DNA from: Chloroflexota bacterium
GTDB lineage: Bacteria > Chloroflexota > Anaerolineae > Anaerolineales > Anaerolineaceae
Assembly: GCA_019136215.1 (NCBI GenBank)
Contig: JAGVUP010000170.1
Location: 1-34,693 of the forward strand
Length of the DNA stretch: 34,693 bases
Direction: 5' to 3'
Under the pieces are notes generated by a model. The model was not told the origin of the DNA, did no database searches, and saw only the letters and a list, made by a program, of their open reading frames with translations. The translations under genes were made by a program, and so were the position numbers. Within the stretch, counting starts at the first letter, position 1, and every line of letters begins with the position of its first letter. Shown piece after piece: positions 23,601-31,663 of this stretch.

Positions 23601-23996
23601 TACGGATGAGGCATGTGCCCGCAGGGTATTTCTCCATCCGTGCAAGCTGAGAAGGAAGGAACGAAGTAGAGTTGATATCTTGCCTTGCGGACACATACCT
23701 GTTCATCATATAAACCCCATAGTTCCTGCGTAGCCCTCATCTGCCACAAGCACTAAAATCACCAATAACAAACCCAAGCTCCAGTAGATGACAATCCCGA
23801 ACCCTCCTGCTCGCCAAGAATGAAACTTTTACTAGTATTAGCCCATTCGTCCCGCCCGGGAAATTTCCGACCCTATTCCTCCAAAAAAACTCAATAGCAT
23901 TAAGTGGCTACGCGCAATACTGCCCGCTGTCCTCAGGCTAACCCTTCAAATCCAGGAAAAAATCTAAAATTCCTAGCAAATTGCATGCCAAATCTC

Positions 23997-24025
23997 TTGC
24001 TTTTTTGGGGGTTCAGTCCTATAAT
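23997..24025 (+). promoter_or_regulatory. dcw (mraZ) promoter
   Basis: TTGCTT (23997-24002) and TATAAT (24020-24025) are 17 bases apart, a strong sigma70-type promoter. Predicted start of transcription is near 24032, about 90 bases before mraZ, probably for the whole cell-wall cluster. Confidence 0.8.
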
Positions 24026-24062
24026 GTGTGCAAGATTGTCATAAAGTGTCAGAAAGTGTCAC
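24023..24062 (+). promoter_or_regulatory. Putative MraZ operator: 10-bp tandem direct repeats
   Basis: Two near-identical decamers, AAAGTGTCAG (24043-24052) and AAAGTGTCAC (24053-24062), are preceded in register by AGATTGTCAT (24033-24042) and weakly by AATGTGTGCA (24023-24032), giving three or four boxes. MraZ binds tandem direct repeats upstream of its own gene; AAAGTG-type boxes are known from Mollicutes. The array begins in the -10 and covers the start site, fitting repression by MraZ. Confidence 0.7.
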
Positions 24063-24121
24063 AAAACTATAGGAAGCGCCGGGAAACCAGCGCTTCGCCA
24101 ATTAAAAGGAATATAGAACAA

Positions 24122-24568
24122 ATGTTTTACGGAAGGTTTGAGCACAACATCGACAAGAAAGGACGGATGACGGTTCCTTCCAATTACCGTGAACAAACTT
24201 CCGGCGATCTTGTCTGCGTGACCAAAGGACTGGACGGAAACCTGATGGCGTATTCCAAAGATAAGTTCGACATCATCGCTGACTCGATCAACAGCATTTC
24301 CATCACGGATCCCCGCCTGCGTTCCATGCGCCGTGAGATTTTGGGTGGTTCTGCTGAGCTCACTTATGACACAGTTGGACGCATCCTCATTCCGACACAC
24401 CTGCGGAAGTTTGCCGGCATTGAGGAAAAGGTGGTCATCATTGGCGTTGGAGACAGCTTTGAGATCTGGGCTCCCGAACGGCTGGAAGCGGAAGAAAACG
24501 CGAACAGCGACCCGAAAGCAAATGCTGACCGCTGGGCAATGTTCAATATCAATACTAGAGGAAATTGA
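24122..24568 (+). CDS. mraZ: Transcriptional regulator MraZ
   Basis: 148 residues. MraZ is an AbrB-fold, ring-forming DNA-binding protein that controls the dcw cluster. The start MFYGRFEHNIDKKGRMTVPS is canonical, and the second repeat shows LTYDTVGRILIPTHLRKFAGI, so both SpoVT-AbrB halves are present. AGGAA lies about ten bases upstream of ATG 24122. An in-frame ATG at 23981 would put the promoter and operator inside the coding region, so I reject it. It is the first gene of the plus-strand cluster. Confidence 0.95.
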   Translation: MFYGRFEHNIDKKGRMTVPSNYREQTSGDLVCVTKGLDGNLMAYSKDKFDIIADSINSISITDPRLRSMRREILGGSAELTYDTVGRILIPTHLRKFAGIEEKVVIIGVGDSFEIWAPERLEAEENANSDPKANADRWAMFNINTRGN

Positions 24569-24576
24569 GGAAAGCG

Positions 24577-25506
24577 GTGAGCGAAGACAACTTCCCGCAC
24601 CGCCCGGTACTTTACAAAGAAACAATTCAATATCTGGCTCCTTCAAGCCCGAAGCGCTATCTGGATTGCACTGCCGGCGCCGGAGGTCATTCGGAAGGCA
24701 TCCTGACCCACTGCTCCCCCCTCGGAGAGCTCCTGGCTCTGGACCTCGACCCCCAGGCAATAGCCCTCACCAGGCAGCGCCTCAGCCCCTTTGGTGAACG
24801 CGCGCGCGTTGTGCATGCGTCTTACCTGCGGAGCGCTGAAATCCTCCGCGAACTTGGATGGACGGGCGTTGACGGGATTGTGATGGACCTCGGTGTGTCC
24901 TCCATGCAGCTTGACCAGAGCGAACGCGGTTTTTCCTTCAGGCATGACGGTCTGCTGGACATGCGCTTTGACCCCACCCACGGCAAAACCGCTGCTGATC
25001 TGGTCAACGGTCTGGATGAAGCCAGTCTGGCTGACCTCCTCTGGCGCTACAGCGAAGAGCGGTTCTCCAGACGGATCGCGCGGGCAATCCTCCGAGCCAG
25101 ACCCTTGAGGACTACGGGGGAATTGGCAGAGGTGATCAGGAACGCTCTCGGCAAAACCCGAGAAAAGCAAGATCCCGCCACCAGAACTTTTCAGGCGCTG
25201 CGCATCGCAGTGAATGACGAGCTCAGAACTATTGAACAGGCAATACCGAGCCTGATCGCACTTTTAAACGAATATGGACGCCTCGCGGTCATCAGTTTCC
25301 ACTCGCTGGAAGACCGATTGGTGAAGCAGGCTTTCAAACGCGAAAGCACAAACTGCCTCTGCCCTCCCGAGCAGCCAGTCTGCACCTGCGGGCATAAAGC
25401 GAGCGTCCGGATTTTAACCTCCAAACCGGTGACGGCATCACCGGAAGAGGTTGAGAGTAATCCGCGGTCTCGCAGCGCGAAATTGCGGGTGGTAGAGAAG
25501 TTGTAA
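24577..25506 (+). CDS. rsmH: 16S rRNA (cytosine(1402)-N4)-methyltransferase
   Basis: 309 residues. RsmH (MraW) methylates N4 of C1402 in the P site of the 30S subunit. The motifs are PHRPVLYKETIQYL, the SAM loop LDCTAGAGGHSEGIL, DGIVMDLGVSSMQLDQSERG, the domain with DPATRTFQALRIAVNDEL and AVISFHSLEDRLVKQAFK. I prefer GTG 24577, behind GAGGAAAG, over the TTG at 24565 that would overlap the mraZ stop. It is 8 bases after mraZ. Confidence 0.95.
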   Translation: MSEDNFPHRPVLYKETIQYLAPSSPKRYLDCTAGAGGHSEGILTHCSPLGELLALDLDPQAIALTRQRLSPFGERARVVHASYLRSAEILRELGWTGVDGIVMDLGVSSMQLDQSERGFSFRHDGLLDMRFDPTHGKTAADLVNGLDEASLADLLWRYSEERFSRRIARAILRARPLRTTGELAEVIRNALGKTREKQDPATRTFQALRIAVNDELRTIEQAIPSLIALLNEYGRLAVISFHSLEDRLVKQAFKRESTNCLCPPEQPVCTCGHKASVRILTSKPVTASPEEVESNPRSRSAKLRVVEKL

Positions 25507-25526
25507 AGAAATGGCATAGAAACTGC

Positions 25527-26060
25527 ATGGAAAAGGCTATGAAAAAGAATCTCTTACAAGCCTATAAACAAGCCCCCTGGCGCACTCAGCTCCAGTGGAT
25601 CGGCATTTTCTTGCTGGTGCTGGTCGGCATTGCTGTAGTTGCCGGCGTATATCTGATGATCAGCGGACGCGCCGCCGCTACCGGGCGGCGGATCCAAAAT
25701 TTGGAGGCGGAAATCTTAGCCTTGGAGATGGAAATCAACGATCTTAGAACGCGATATGCGGAAGCCTCTTCCGCGAAATCATTAAGTGAACGGGCGGAAG
25801 CGCTGAACATGACCCTGCTGGACCCACTCGAGGCAATGTACATCGAAGTTCCCGGTTACATCCCGCCCTCCCAGCCGGCGCTCGCCCCTCCCCCAGCCGT
25901 TGAGGATATCAGCACACCTGTGCTGCTGCCTGAATTTACAGCATCTTTATGGGATTGGCTGAGGCTGAAAGTTTTTGTCGAGCCAAGCCCAACCGAAGGA
26001 CCAGCGGAAAGCGCAGTCCCCGAAGAGCTTGCGCCCGTTCCGACGGAGGTGGCTCCATGA
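25527..26060 (+). CDS. FtsL-like cell division protein
   Basis: 177 residues. One TM segment at about 24-45 follows a basic N-terminus, then a coiled coil at about 52-95 (RIQNLEAEILALEMEINDLR and on), then a Pro-rich tail with PSQPALAPPPAVEDI. This bitopic layout and the location between rsmH and the PBP gene are those of FtsL, a member of the FtsQLB division complex. Sequence conservation in FtsL is always weak, so the name rests on topology and context. The tail is longer than in most FtsL. Either ATG 25527 or 25539 may be the start; neither has a strong Shine-Dalgarno. It overlaps the next gene by four bases. Confidence 0.7.
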   Translation: MEKAMKKNLLQAYKQAPWRTQLQWIGIFLLVLVGIAVVAGVYLMISGRAAATGRRIQNLEAEILALEMEINDLRTRYAEASSAKSLSERAEALNMTLLDPLEAMYIEVPGYIPPSQPALAPPPAVEDISTPVLLPEFTASLWDWLRLKVFVEPSPTEGPAESAVPEELAPVPTEVAP

Positions 26061-27853
26061 AAACGACAAATTGGAATCGTTTCTTTGTTATTTGCGTTGT
26101 GGCAAGCGTGGTGGCTGCAGCCGCTGGCATCCAACTCATCCGCATCCAGAATATCGAAGGCGCGAAGCAGATCCTGGAGGACAGCGAAGCCTACCAGGGC
26201 ATCAACCGAATGATATATCCCGAACGCGGCAGCATTTACGATTCGGAAGGACGCCTCCTGGCTGGAAACGAAGTGGTATACGAAGTTGGGCTCGACCTGC
26301 GAGCCATCCAACAACCCGAAACGGTAGCGGCTGCTGCCTCAAGCGTGCTCGGGCTCGATTATGCCACCGTCCTCGGCTATTCCCAGATGACTCCTGGCAA
26401 CGGCAATCCCTACTTCGTCGTTCTGGACGGCTTCGCGAGCAAGGATAAGATCGACCAATTGGAAGTCATCAAAGATGACTATGCCAGCCGCAGCGTCAAA
26501 CGCGGCGAAGTTCGCCCCAACCTCGAAGGGCTGGTCTGGACCGCTAACAACAAACGCAGCTACCCCGAAGGCACGCTCGCGTCAAATATCCTTGGTTTTT
26601 ACAGCTTCCGGGACAGAACCGATGGTATCGGCTATTTCGGGATTGAAGAAGCCTACGATGACCTGATGGCTGGAGAACCCAAACTGATCTACTCGGCGAT
26701 TGACCCCAACCTGCTGACTTCGGTGGAAGAGGTACCGCCGGGTGTAACAGTGCAGTTAACTTTCAACCGTGAAATTCAAGCGATGACGGAAAGGAAACTC
26801 GACGAAGCGCTGAAATGGTCCGGAGCCGACAACGGCACAATCGTTGTCTACGACCCAGAAACCGGCGAAATCGTTGCGATGGCGACCGCTCCCAGGCTGG
26901 ATCCGAACGAGTACTGGAATTATTCGGAGATCTTCCCCAACCCCAAGCCCTACAACAGCGCCATCAGCAGCACCTACGAACCAGGTTCCGTCTTCAAGGT
27001 CATCACCATGGCAGCCGCTTTGGACGCCGGCGTGGTCACCGCTGACACCACCTTCAACGACACTGGCTCTATCACAGTCGGCGGCGCAACCATCTACAAC
27101 TGGAACATGGGCGGCTGGGGCGAAGTGGACATGACCGGCTGCATGCAGCACTCCCTCAACGTCTGTCTCGCCTGGCTGGGAACCGAACTTGGTCCGGACC
27201 GTTTCTATTCTTATCTGAAATCCTTCGGTTTTGACCGCAATACCGGCATTGATCTGGGCGGTGAGAACCACTGGCCTCTCAAACTCCCCGGCGACGGTTT
27301 ATGGTACGAAGTTGACCTGGCGACCAACTCTTTTGGGCAGGGCATATCCGTCACCCCGATCCAAATGGTGACGGCAATCGGCGCGGTCGCTAATGAAGGA
27401 AAAATGATGGCGCCGCATGTTGTCAAGGCAATGGTCATCGATGGCAAGCAGTACAATGTTGACCCGGTTGTGGTCGGCACGCCCATCTCCGCAGAAACTG
27501 CCCGCACCCTGACACAAATGCTGGTCGATTCTCTCGAAAACGAAGCTTCTTCGGCGCTGGTCGAAGGATACAGCCTGGCAGGCAAGACCGGCACCGGCGA
27601 AATCGCCACTCCGCTCGGCTACACAAACTCCGCCACCAACACCTCTTTCGTTGGCTGGGGACCTGCTGAAGATCCAAAATTCCTGGTCTATATCTGGCTC
27701 GAAAAACCCGAAATCTCCATTTGGGGTTCCGAAGTCGCGGCTCCGGTTTTCTCAGACCTCGTCGAAGACCTGGTAGTGTTGATGAATATCCCTCCTGATA
27801 ATGTCCGTCTGTCTTTAAGATACGACGGACGCAACATTGCAGGATTGGAGTAG
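26057..27853 (+). CDS. ftsI: Class B penicillin-binding protein (FtsI/PBP2 type transpeptidase)
   Basis: 598 residues. It cross-links septal peptidoglycan from outside the membrane. There is an N-terminal TM anchor (about 9-28), the pedestal starts at YPERGSIYDSEGRLLAGN, and the transpeptidase domain has SVFK with catalytic Ser311, SLN at 366-368 and KTGTGE with Lys510. ATG 26057 overlaps the FtsL-like stop (ATGA) and has GGAGGT eight bases upstream; the longer frame back to 25949 overlaps ftsL and is not used. There is no C-terminal PASTA domain. Confidence 0.94.
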   Translation: MKTTNWNRFFVICVVASVVAAAAGIQLIRIQNIEGAKQILEDSEAYQGINRMIYPERGSIYDSEGRLLAGNEVVYEVGLDLRAIQQPETVAAAASSVLGLDYATVLGYSQMTPGNGNPYFVVLDGFASKDKIDQLEVIKDDYASRSVKRGEVRPNLEGLVWTANNKRSYPEGTLASNILGFYSFRDRTDGIGYFGIEEAYDDLMAGEPKLIYSAIDPNLLTSVEEVPPGVTVQLTFNREIQAMTERKLDEALKWSGADNGTIVVYDPETGEIVAMATAPRLDPNEYWNYSEIFPNPKPYNSAISSTYEPGSVFKVITMAAALDAGVVTADTTFNDTGSITVGGATIYNWNMGGWGEVDMTGCMQHSLNVCLAWLGTELGPDRFYSYLKSFGFDRNTGIDLGGENHWPLKLPGDGLWYEVDLATNSFGQGISVTPIQMVTAIGAVANEGKMMAPHVVKAMVIDGKQYNVDPVVVGTPISAETARTLTQMLVDSLENEASSALVEGYSLAGKTGTGEIATPLGYTNSATNTSFVGWGPAEDPKFLVYIWLEKPEISIWGSEVAAPVFSDLVEDLVVLMNIPPDNVRLSLRYDGRNIAGLE

Positions 27854-27858
27854 AAACA

Positions 27859-29277
27859 ATGTTGACCCTCAGCCACGTTCTCAAAGCGCTCGCGCCAACC
27901 GCGGATTACCAAATCCCGCAGGATTTTGAAATCGCTTGTGGGTGTGTAGATTCGCGCTGCACTGTCAGTAAGGGGCTCTTTGTGGCGTTAAAGGGCGAAA
28001 ACACGGACGGTCATTTGTTTGTGGATCAGGCTTTTGCCAACGGCGCGGTTTTGGCGCTGACCGATCAACCGATCGAAAGCGTCTTCCCGGTAGTGGATAT
28101 CCGTCAGTCGGGTTTTATCCTGCCGGCAATCGCCCCCTTCAGCCTGCGGACCTCAAACACGCTGGAAGCTCTTCAGACACTGGCAAAATACTGGCGCGCG
28201 CAGCACAACCTGACCGTGATCGGCATCACCGGCAGCGTCGGAAAATCCTCCACCAAGGAATTGGCGGCTTCCGTGCTGGGGAGCCGGGCGAGAACCCTGA
28301 AAAATCAGGGGAACATGAACAACGAAATTGGTCTGCCGCTTACGCTGCTTTCCTTGAACGAAGAACACAAAGTGGCGGTACTCGAGATGGGCTTCTACGT
28401 TTCGGGTGAAATCGAACTCCTATGCGATATCGCCAAGCCGCAGATCGGGATCATCACAAATATCGGCACGGTCCACGCGGAACGCGCCGGCAGCATTGAA
28501 GATATTGCCCGCGGGAAAGCCGAACTGGTTGAAGCCCTGCCCGCCTCGCCGGATGGGCTCGCGATTCTTAATTACGACGATCCTTACGTCAGAGAGATGG
28601 CATCTCTCACCGCCGCGCGCGTTTTCTATTACGGGCTGGATCCCAAAGCCGACCTCTGGGCGGACGAAATCCAGAGCCATGGCTTAGAGGGGATACGCTG
28701 CCGTATGCACTATCAGGGAGAGAGCCTCTTCGTCTCCGCGCCATTGATCGGGCGCCACTCGGTCTACACCATGCTGCGGGCTGCCGCGGTCGCGTTCAAC
28801 CTGGGCATGGATTGGGACGCGATTTTTGACGCCTTCAAGGATGACCGCTTTCAGGTCCGCATCGTCACCGTCCGCACCGCTTCCGGCGCGATTCTGATTG
28901 ACGACAGCTATAATGCCTCCCCCGACTCGACCATCGCAGCGCTAAACCTGCTTAATGACCTGAATGGGCGCAAGGTAGCTGTGCTTGGTGATATGCTCGA
29001 GCTCGGTCGCTACGAGGAAGCCGGTCACAACCGTGTCGGTCTGCGGGCTTCTGAAGTCGCGGATGAGATGGTGCTCGTCGGTACTCGCAGCCTGATGACC
29101 CGCGACGCAGCTCTCGGGAACGGTTACCGTGCTGATAAAATCCGCTGGTTCGACGACTACACCGGCGCGCTCGCATATTTGAAAGAAGCCCTGCACGCCG
29201 GCGATGTTGCCCTCGTGAAAGGGTCGCATAGTATGCACATGGAAAAAATCGTATCAGCTTTGGAGGATCTAAACTAA
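27859..29277 (+). CDS. murF: UDP-MurNAc-tripeptide D-alanyl-D-alanine ligase
   Basis: 472 residues. MurF adds D-Ala-D-Ala to UDP-MurNAc-tripeptide in the cytoplasm. The ATP loop is GITGSVGKSSTKELAASVL, then TLKNQGNMNNEIGLPLTLL, NIGTVHAERAGSIEDIARGK, DDSYNASPDS, GDMLELG and the C-terminal VKGSHSMHME. These favour MurF over MurE, MurC or MurD. It starts five bases after the PBP stop. murE, which usually sits between ftsI and murF, is absent. Confidence 0.94.
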   Translation: MLTLSHVLKALAPTADYQIPQDFEIACGCVDSRCTVSKGLFVALKGENTDGHLFVDQAFANGAVLALTDQPIESVFPVVDIRQSGFILPAIAPFSLRTSNTLEALQTLAKYWRAQHNLTVIGITGSVGKSSTKELAASVLGSRARTLKNQGNMNNEIGLPLTLLSLNEEHKVAVLEMGFYVSGEIELLCDIAKPQIGIITNIGTVHAERAGSIEDIARGKAELVEALPASPDGLAILNYDDPYVREMASLTAARVFYYGLDPKADLWADEIQSHGLEGIRCRMHYQGESLFVSAPLIGRHSVYTMLRAAAVAFNLGMDWDAIFDAFKDDRFQVRIVTVRTASGAILIDDSYNASPDSTIAALNLLNDLNGRKVAVLGDMLELGRYEEAGHNRVGLRASEVADEMVLVGTRSLMTRDAALGNGYRADKIRWFDDYTGALAYLKEALHAGDVALVKGSHSMHMEKIVSALEDLN

Positions 29278-30272
29278 TGCGTGATTCTTCGCTGGCAATT
29301 GCCATAAGCAGCATCAGTTTCATGCTGACCGTCATCTGGGGCAGCCCATTCGTCCGCATGCTGCGGAAGTTAAACATCGGAAAGATCATCCGCATCGACG
29401 TTCCGGCATCTCATATGGCAAAGATGAACACCCCCACAATGGGCGGTTTCATGTTTCTCATTCCTGTGACCTTGCTTACCGTCATCCTCAACGCGGTTTC
29501 GCTCTTCGGCTCGCAACTGATCGGCTCCTCCATCCTGGTACCGCTGGCTACCATGTGGGGCTTCGCGCTGATTGGCGCGGTGGACGACTGGGAAGGCATC
29601 CGCGGACCAAGGCGCGGACTGGGAATGCGCGGAAAGACCAAATTCCTGCTGCAGTGTCTCGTGGCGCTGGTGATCGCCTATGCCCTCAAAGAAATCCTGC
29701 TGATCCCCCACCTGCTCTGGCCTACTTCATTGGTTCCCCTAAACCTGGGCTGGGCTTACCTGGCGATCGCAGCCTTCTTCATCGTCGCATATTCCAATGC
29801 CATCAACCTGACCGATGGAATTGATGGTCTGGCTGGCATGATCTCCATCGCCGCTTTTGGCGCCTACGGCATTATCGCGCTTATGCAGGGGCAGATATAC
29901 CTCGGACGTTTCTGCTTCTGCATCGTTGGCGCGCTGGCAGGCTTTCTATGGTTTAATTGCAAACCCGCAGCGCTCTACATGGGCGACACCGGTTCGCAGG
30001 CGCTCGGCGCAACGCTCGCGGTGGTCGCGCTGATGACCGGGCGCTGGCTGTTCCTGCCGCTGATTGCCATCATCCCCACCGCTGAGATGGTGAGCGTGAT
30101 CATTCAGGTGCTCTATTTTAAAGCGACCGGCGGCAAACGCGTCTTCAAGAAAACCCCGATCCATCATCATTTTGAGATGATCGGTTGGGAGGAGAACCAG
30201 ATCGTGATGCGCTTTTGGCTCATTGAGCTGATTGGCGCCATGCTGGGACTGAGTATGGCATTTTTAAGCTGA
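29277..30272 (+). CDS. mraY: Phospho-MurNAc-pentapeptide transferase
   Basis: 331 residues, about ten TM segments. MraY makes lipid I from UDP-MurNAc-pentapeptide and undecaprenyl phosphate at the inner face of the membrane. Motifs are TMGGFMFL near 51-58, the catalytic DD in ALIGAVDDWEG, NAINLTDGIDGLAG and the histidine motif PIHHHFEMIGWEENQIV. ATG 29277 shares a base with the murF stop, so translation is coupled. Confidence 0.96.
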   Translation: MRDSSLAIAISSISFMLTVIWGSPFVRMLRKLNIGKIIRIDVPASHMAKMNTPTMGGFMFLIPVTLLTVILNAVSLFGSQLIGSSILVPLATMWGFALIGAVDDWEGIRGPRRGLGMRGKTKFLLQCLVALVIAYALKEILLIPHLLWPTSLVPLNLGWAYLAIAAFFIVAYSNAINLTDGIDGLAGMISIAAFGAYGIIALMQGQIYLGRFCFCIVGALAGFLWFNCKPAALYMGDTGSQALGATLAVVALMTGRWLFLPLIAIIPTAEMVSVIIQVLYFKATGGKRVFKKTPIHHHFEMIGWEENQIVMRFWLIELIGAMLGLSMAFLS

Positions 30273-31663
30273 TGAAAACAAACTATTCTGGCAAAAAAGT
30301 GATCGTGATCGGAGCAGCCCGCCAGGGACTGGCGATTTCACGCTACCTCGCTGGAAAAGGTGCTCAGGTCCTGCTGACCGATTCCCGTTCCGCGGATGAG
30401 CTTGCGCCCGCCCGCGCCGCACTGGCAAACCTGCCGGTGGAATTCGCCTTCGGCGGGCATCCGGAAAGTCTTCTCGAAGGCGCCGATCTGCTCTGCGTCT
30501 CGGGCGGGGTGCCCCTGACCATCCCCCTCATCGTGGCGGCACGCAGCCAGGGCATCAAACTCAGCAACGACTCGCAAATCTTCCTTGAGGAATGCCCCGC
30601 AACCGTGATCGGCATCACCGGTTCCGCCGGCAAGAGCACCACTACCGCCCTGGTCGGTTTGATGGCGAAAAAACATTTTGAAATGAAAACCAGCCCTCAC
30701 CGCGCCTGGGTAGGCGGCAATATCGGCAACCCGCTGATCGATGACCTCGACAAAATGGATGAAGATGACCTGGTGGTGATGGAACTCTCGAGCTTCCAAC
30801 TGGAATTGATGACCGCTTCACCGCAGGTGGCAGCGGTATTGAACATCACCCCCAACCACCTCGACCGCCACAACTCCATGCAGGCTTACATCGAAGCTAA
30901 ATCGCGCATTTTGCGCTACCAGCATCAGGGTGATGTGGCGGTCTTGAACCGCGATGATGAAGGTACCTGGGATTTACGCAACCAGGTCCGCACGGATGTG
31001 ATCAGCTTTGGCTTGAAAGCCCCGGCTTATCGCGAAAACGGCACCTACGTGGACGATGGGCAGATTATGCTCCAAATCGGCGGAGACAGGCTCAAGATGC
31101 TGCCGGTAGAGTGGATCAACCTGCGCGGTGAACACAATCTCTATAACGTTCTGGCTGCCTGCGCCCTCGCCGCTGGCGCGACGATCGGTCTGCCGGGCAT
31201 CCAATTGGCAATTGAAACCTTCGACGGTGTTCCGCACCGTCTGGAATTGGTGCGCGAGCTGAACGGCGTGCGTTGGTACAACGACTCGATCGCTACCGCG
31301 CCCGAACGCACGGTCGCCGCAATCAATTCTTTTGAAGAGCCTATCGTGCTGCTGCTCGGCGGTCGCGATAAAAAACTTCCCTGGGACCATCTCGCGCAGT
31401 TGATCCGCAAGCGGGTTTCACGGGTAGTGATCTTTGGTGAAGCCGGCGACCTGATCGCTGACGCGATCGGTCCCAAAAAGCCCGGTCAGGCGATGCGGAG
31501 CGTTGTTCGCTGCGCCACGCTGCACGAAGCCATCAAAACTGCGTACAAACAGGCCGAAAAGGGGGATGTCGTCTTGCTCTCCCCCGGCTGCACATCCTAT
31601 GACGCCTTCAAAGATTTCGAAGAACGAGGGCAAGCATTCAGAAAATGGGTGAACGAACTATGA
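30272..31663 (+). CDS. murD: UDP-MurNAc-L-alanine:D-glutamate ligase
   Basis: 463 residues. Visible are VIVIGAARQGLAISRYLAGKG at the N-terminal fold, the ATP loop GITGSAGKSTTTALVGLM, MELSSFQLELM, NITPNHLDRH and YNDSIATAPERTVAAI, ending with LSPGCTSYDAFKDFEERG. Together these are MurD. It overlaps the mraY stop by one base and the ftsW start by four. Confidence 0.95.
   Translation: MKTNYSGKKVIVIGAARQGLAISRYLAGKGAQVLLTDSRSADELAPARAALANLPVEFAFGGHPESLLEGADLLCVSGGVPLTIPLIVAARSQGIKLSNDSQIFLEECPATVIGITGSAGKSTTTALVGLMAKKHFEMKTSPHRAWVGGNIGNPLIDDLDKMDEDDLVVMELSSFQLELMTASPQVAAVLNITPNHLDRHNSMQAYIEAKSRILRYQHQGDVAVLNRDDEGTWDLRNQVRTDVISFGLKAPAYRENGTYVDDGQIMLQIGGDRLKMLPVEWINLRGEHNLYNVLAACALAAGATIGLPGIQLAIETFDGVPHRLELVRELNGVRWYNDSIATAPERTVAAINSFEEPIVLLLGGRDKKLPWDHLAQLIRKRVSRVVIFGEAGDLIADAIGPKKPGQAMRSVVRCATLHEAIKTAYKQAEKGDVVLLSPGCTSYDAFKDFEERGQAFRKWVNEL

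Larger units (their letters stand above)
23043..23645. repeat. Modular hairpin-rich repeat array (B-A-B-C-A-B')
   Basis: The array is built of modules that start with TACGGATGRGG or close variants and end with CCCGCCG. B copies lie at 23043-23147 and 23295-23399 (105 bases each). A copies lie at 23148-23294 and 23454-23600 (147 each). A short C module lies at 23400-23453 (54), and a truncated B starts at 23601. A and B share a core of about 75 bases with CAATTTTGAAC and ATTGCCC or TTGCCC. Two hairpins recur: CGGATGG with CCATCCG, and CGGCGGG with CCCGCCG. It resembles a BIME/REP-like intergenic repeat rather than a CRISPR, because unit lengths differ and no spacers are seen. Confidence 0.85.
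22904..24121. other. 1.2 kb gene-free accessory gap with repeat array and mraZ promoter
   Basis: No protein gene is supported here. From 22904 to about 23042 the sequence is AT-rich and holds a short match to the reverse complement of the 23S sarcin-ricin loop (22925-22937). The modular repeat array fills 23043 to about 23645. The part from 23646 to about 23990 looks featureless apart from GTGGCTACGCGCA at 23904-23916. The last 125 bases carry the mraZ promoter, the operator and the untranslated leader. Confidence 0.6.

Noticed and set aside
23043-23645. CRISPR array
   Set aside because: Unit lengths are 54, 105 and 147, the repeats are long and adjoining, no spacers of uniform size are present and no cas gene is nearby.
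23076-23696. Minus-strand 206-codon ORF in the repeat array
   Set aside because: It is made of the repeat modules, is very basic, and changes between copies mostly alter amino acids. No family is recognised, so I treat it as a repeat artefact.
23981-24121. Upstream ATG extending mraZ by 47 codons
   Set aside because: It would place the promoter and operator inside the gene; the family start is at 24122.
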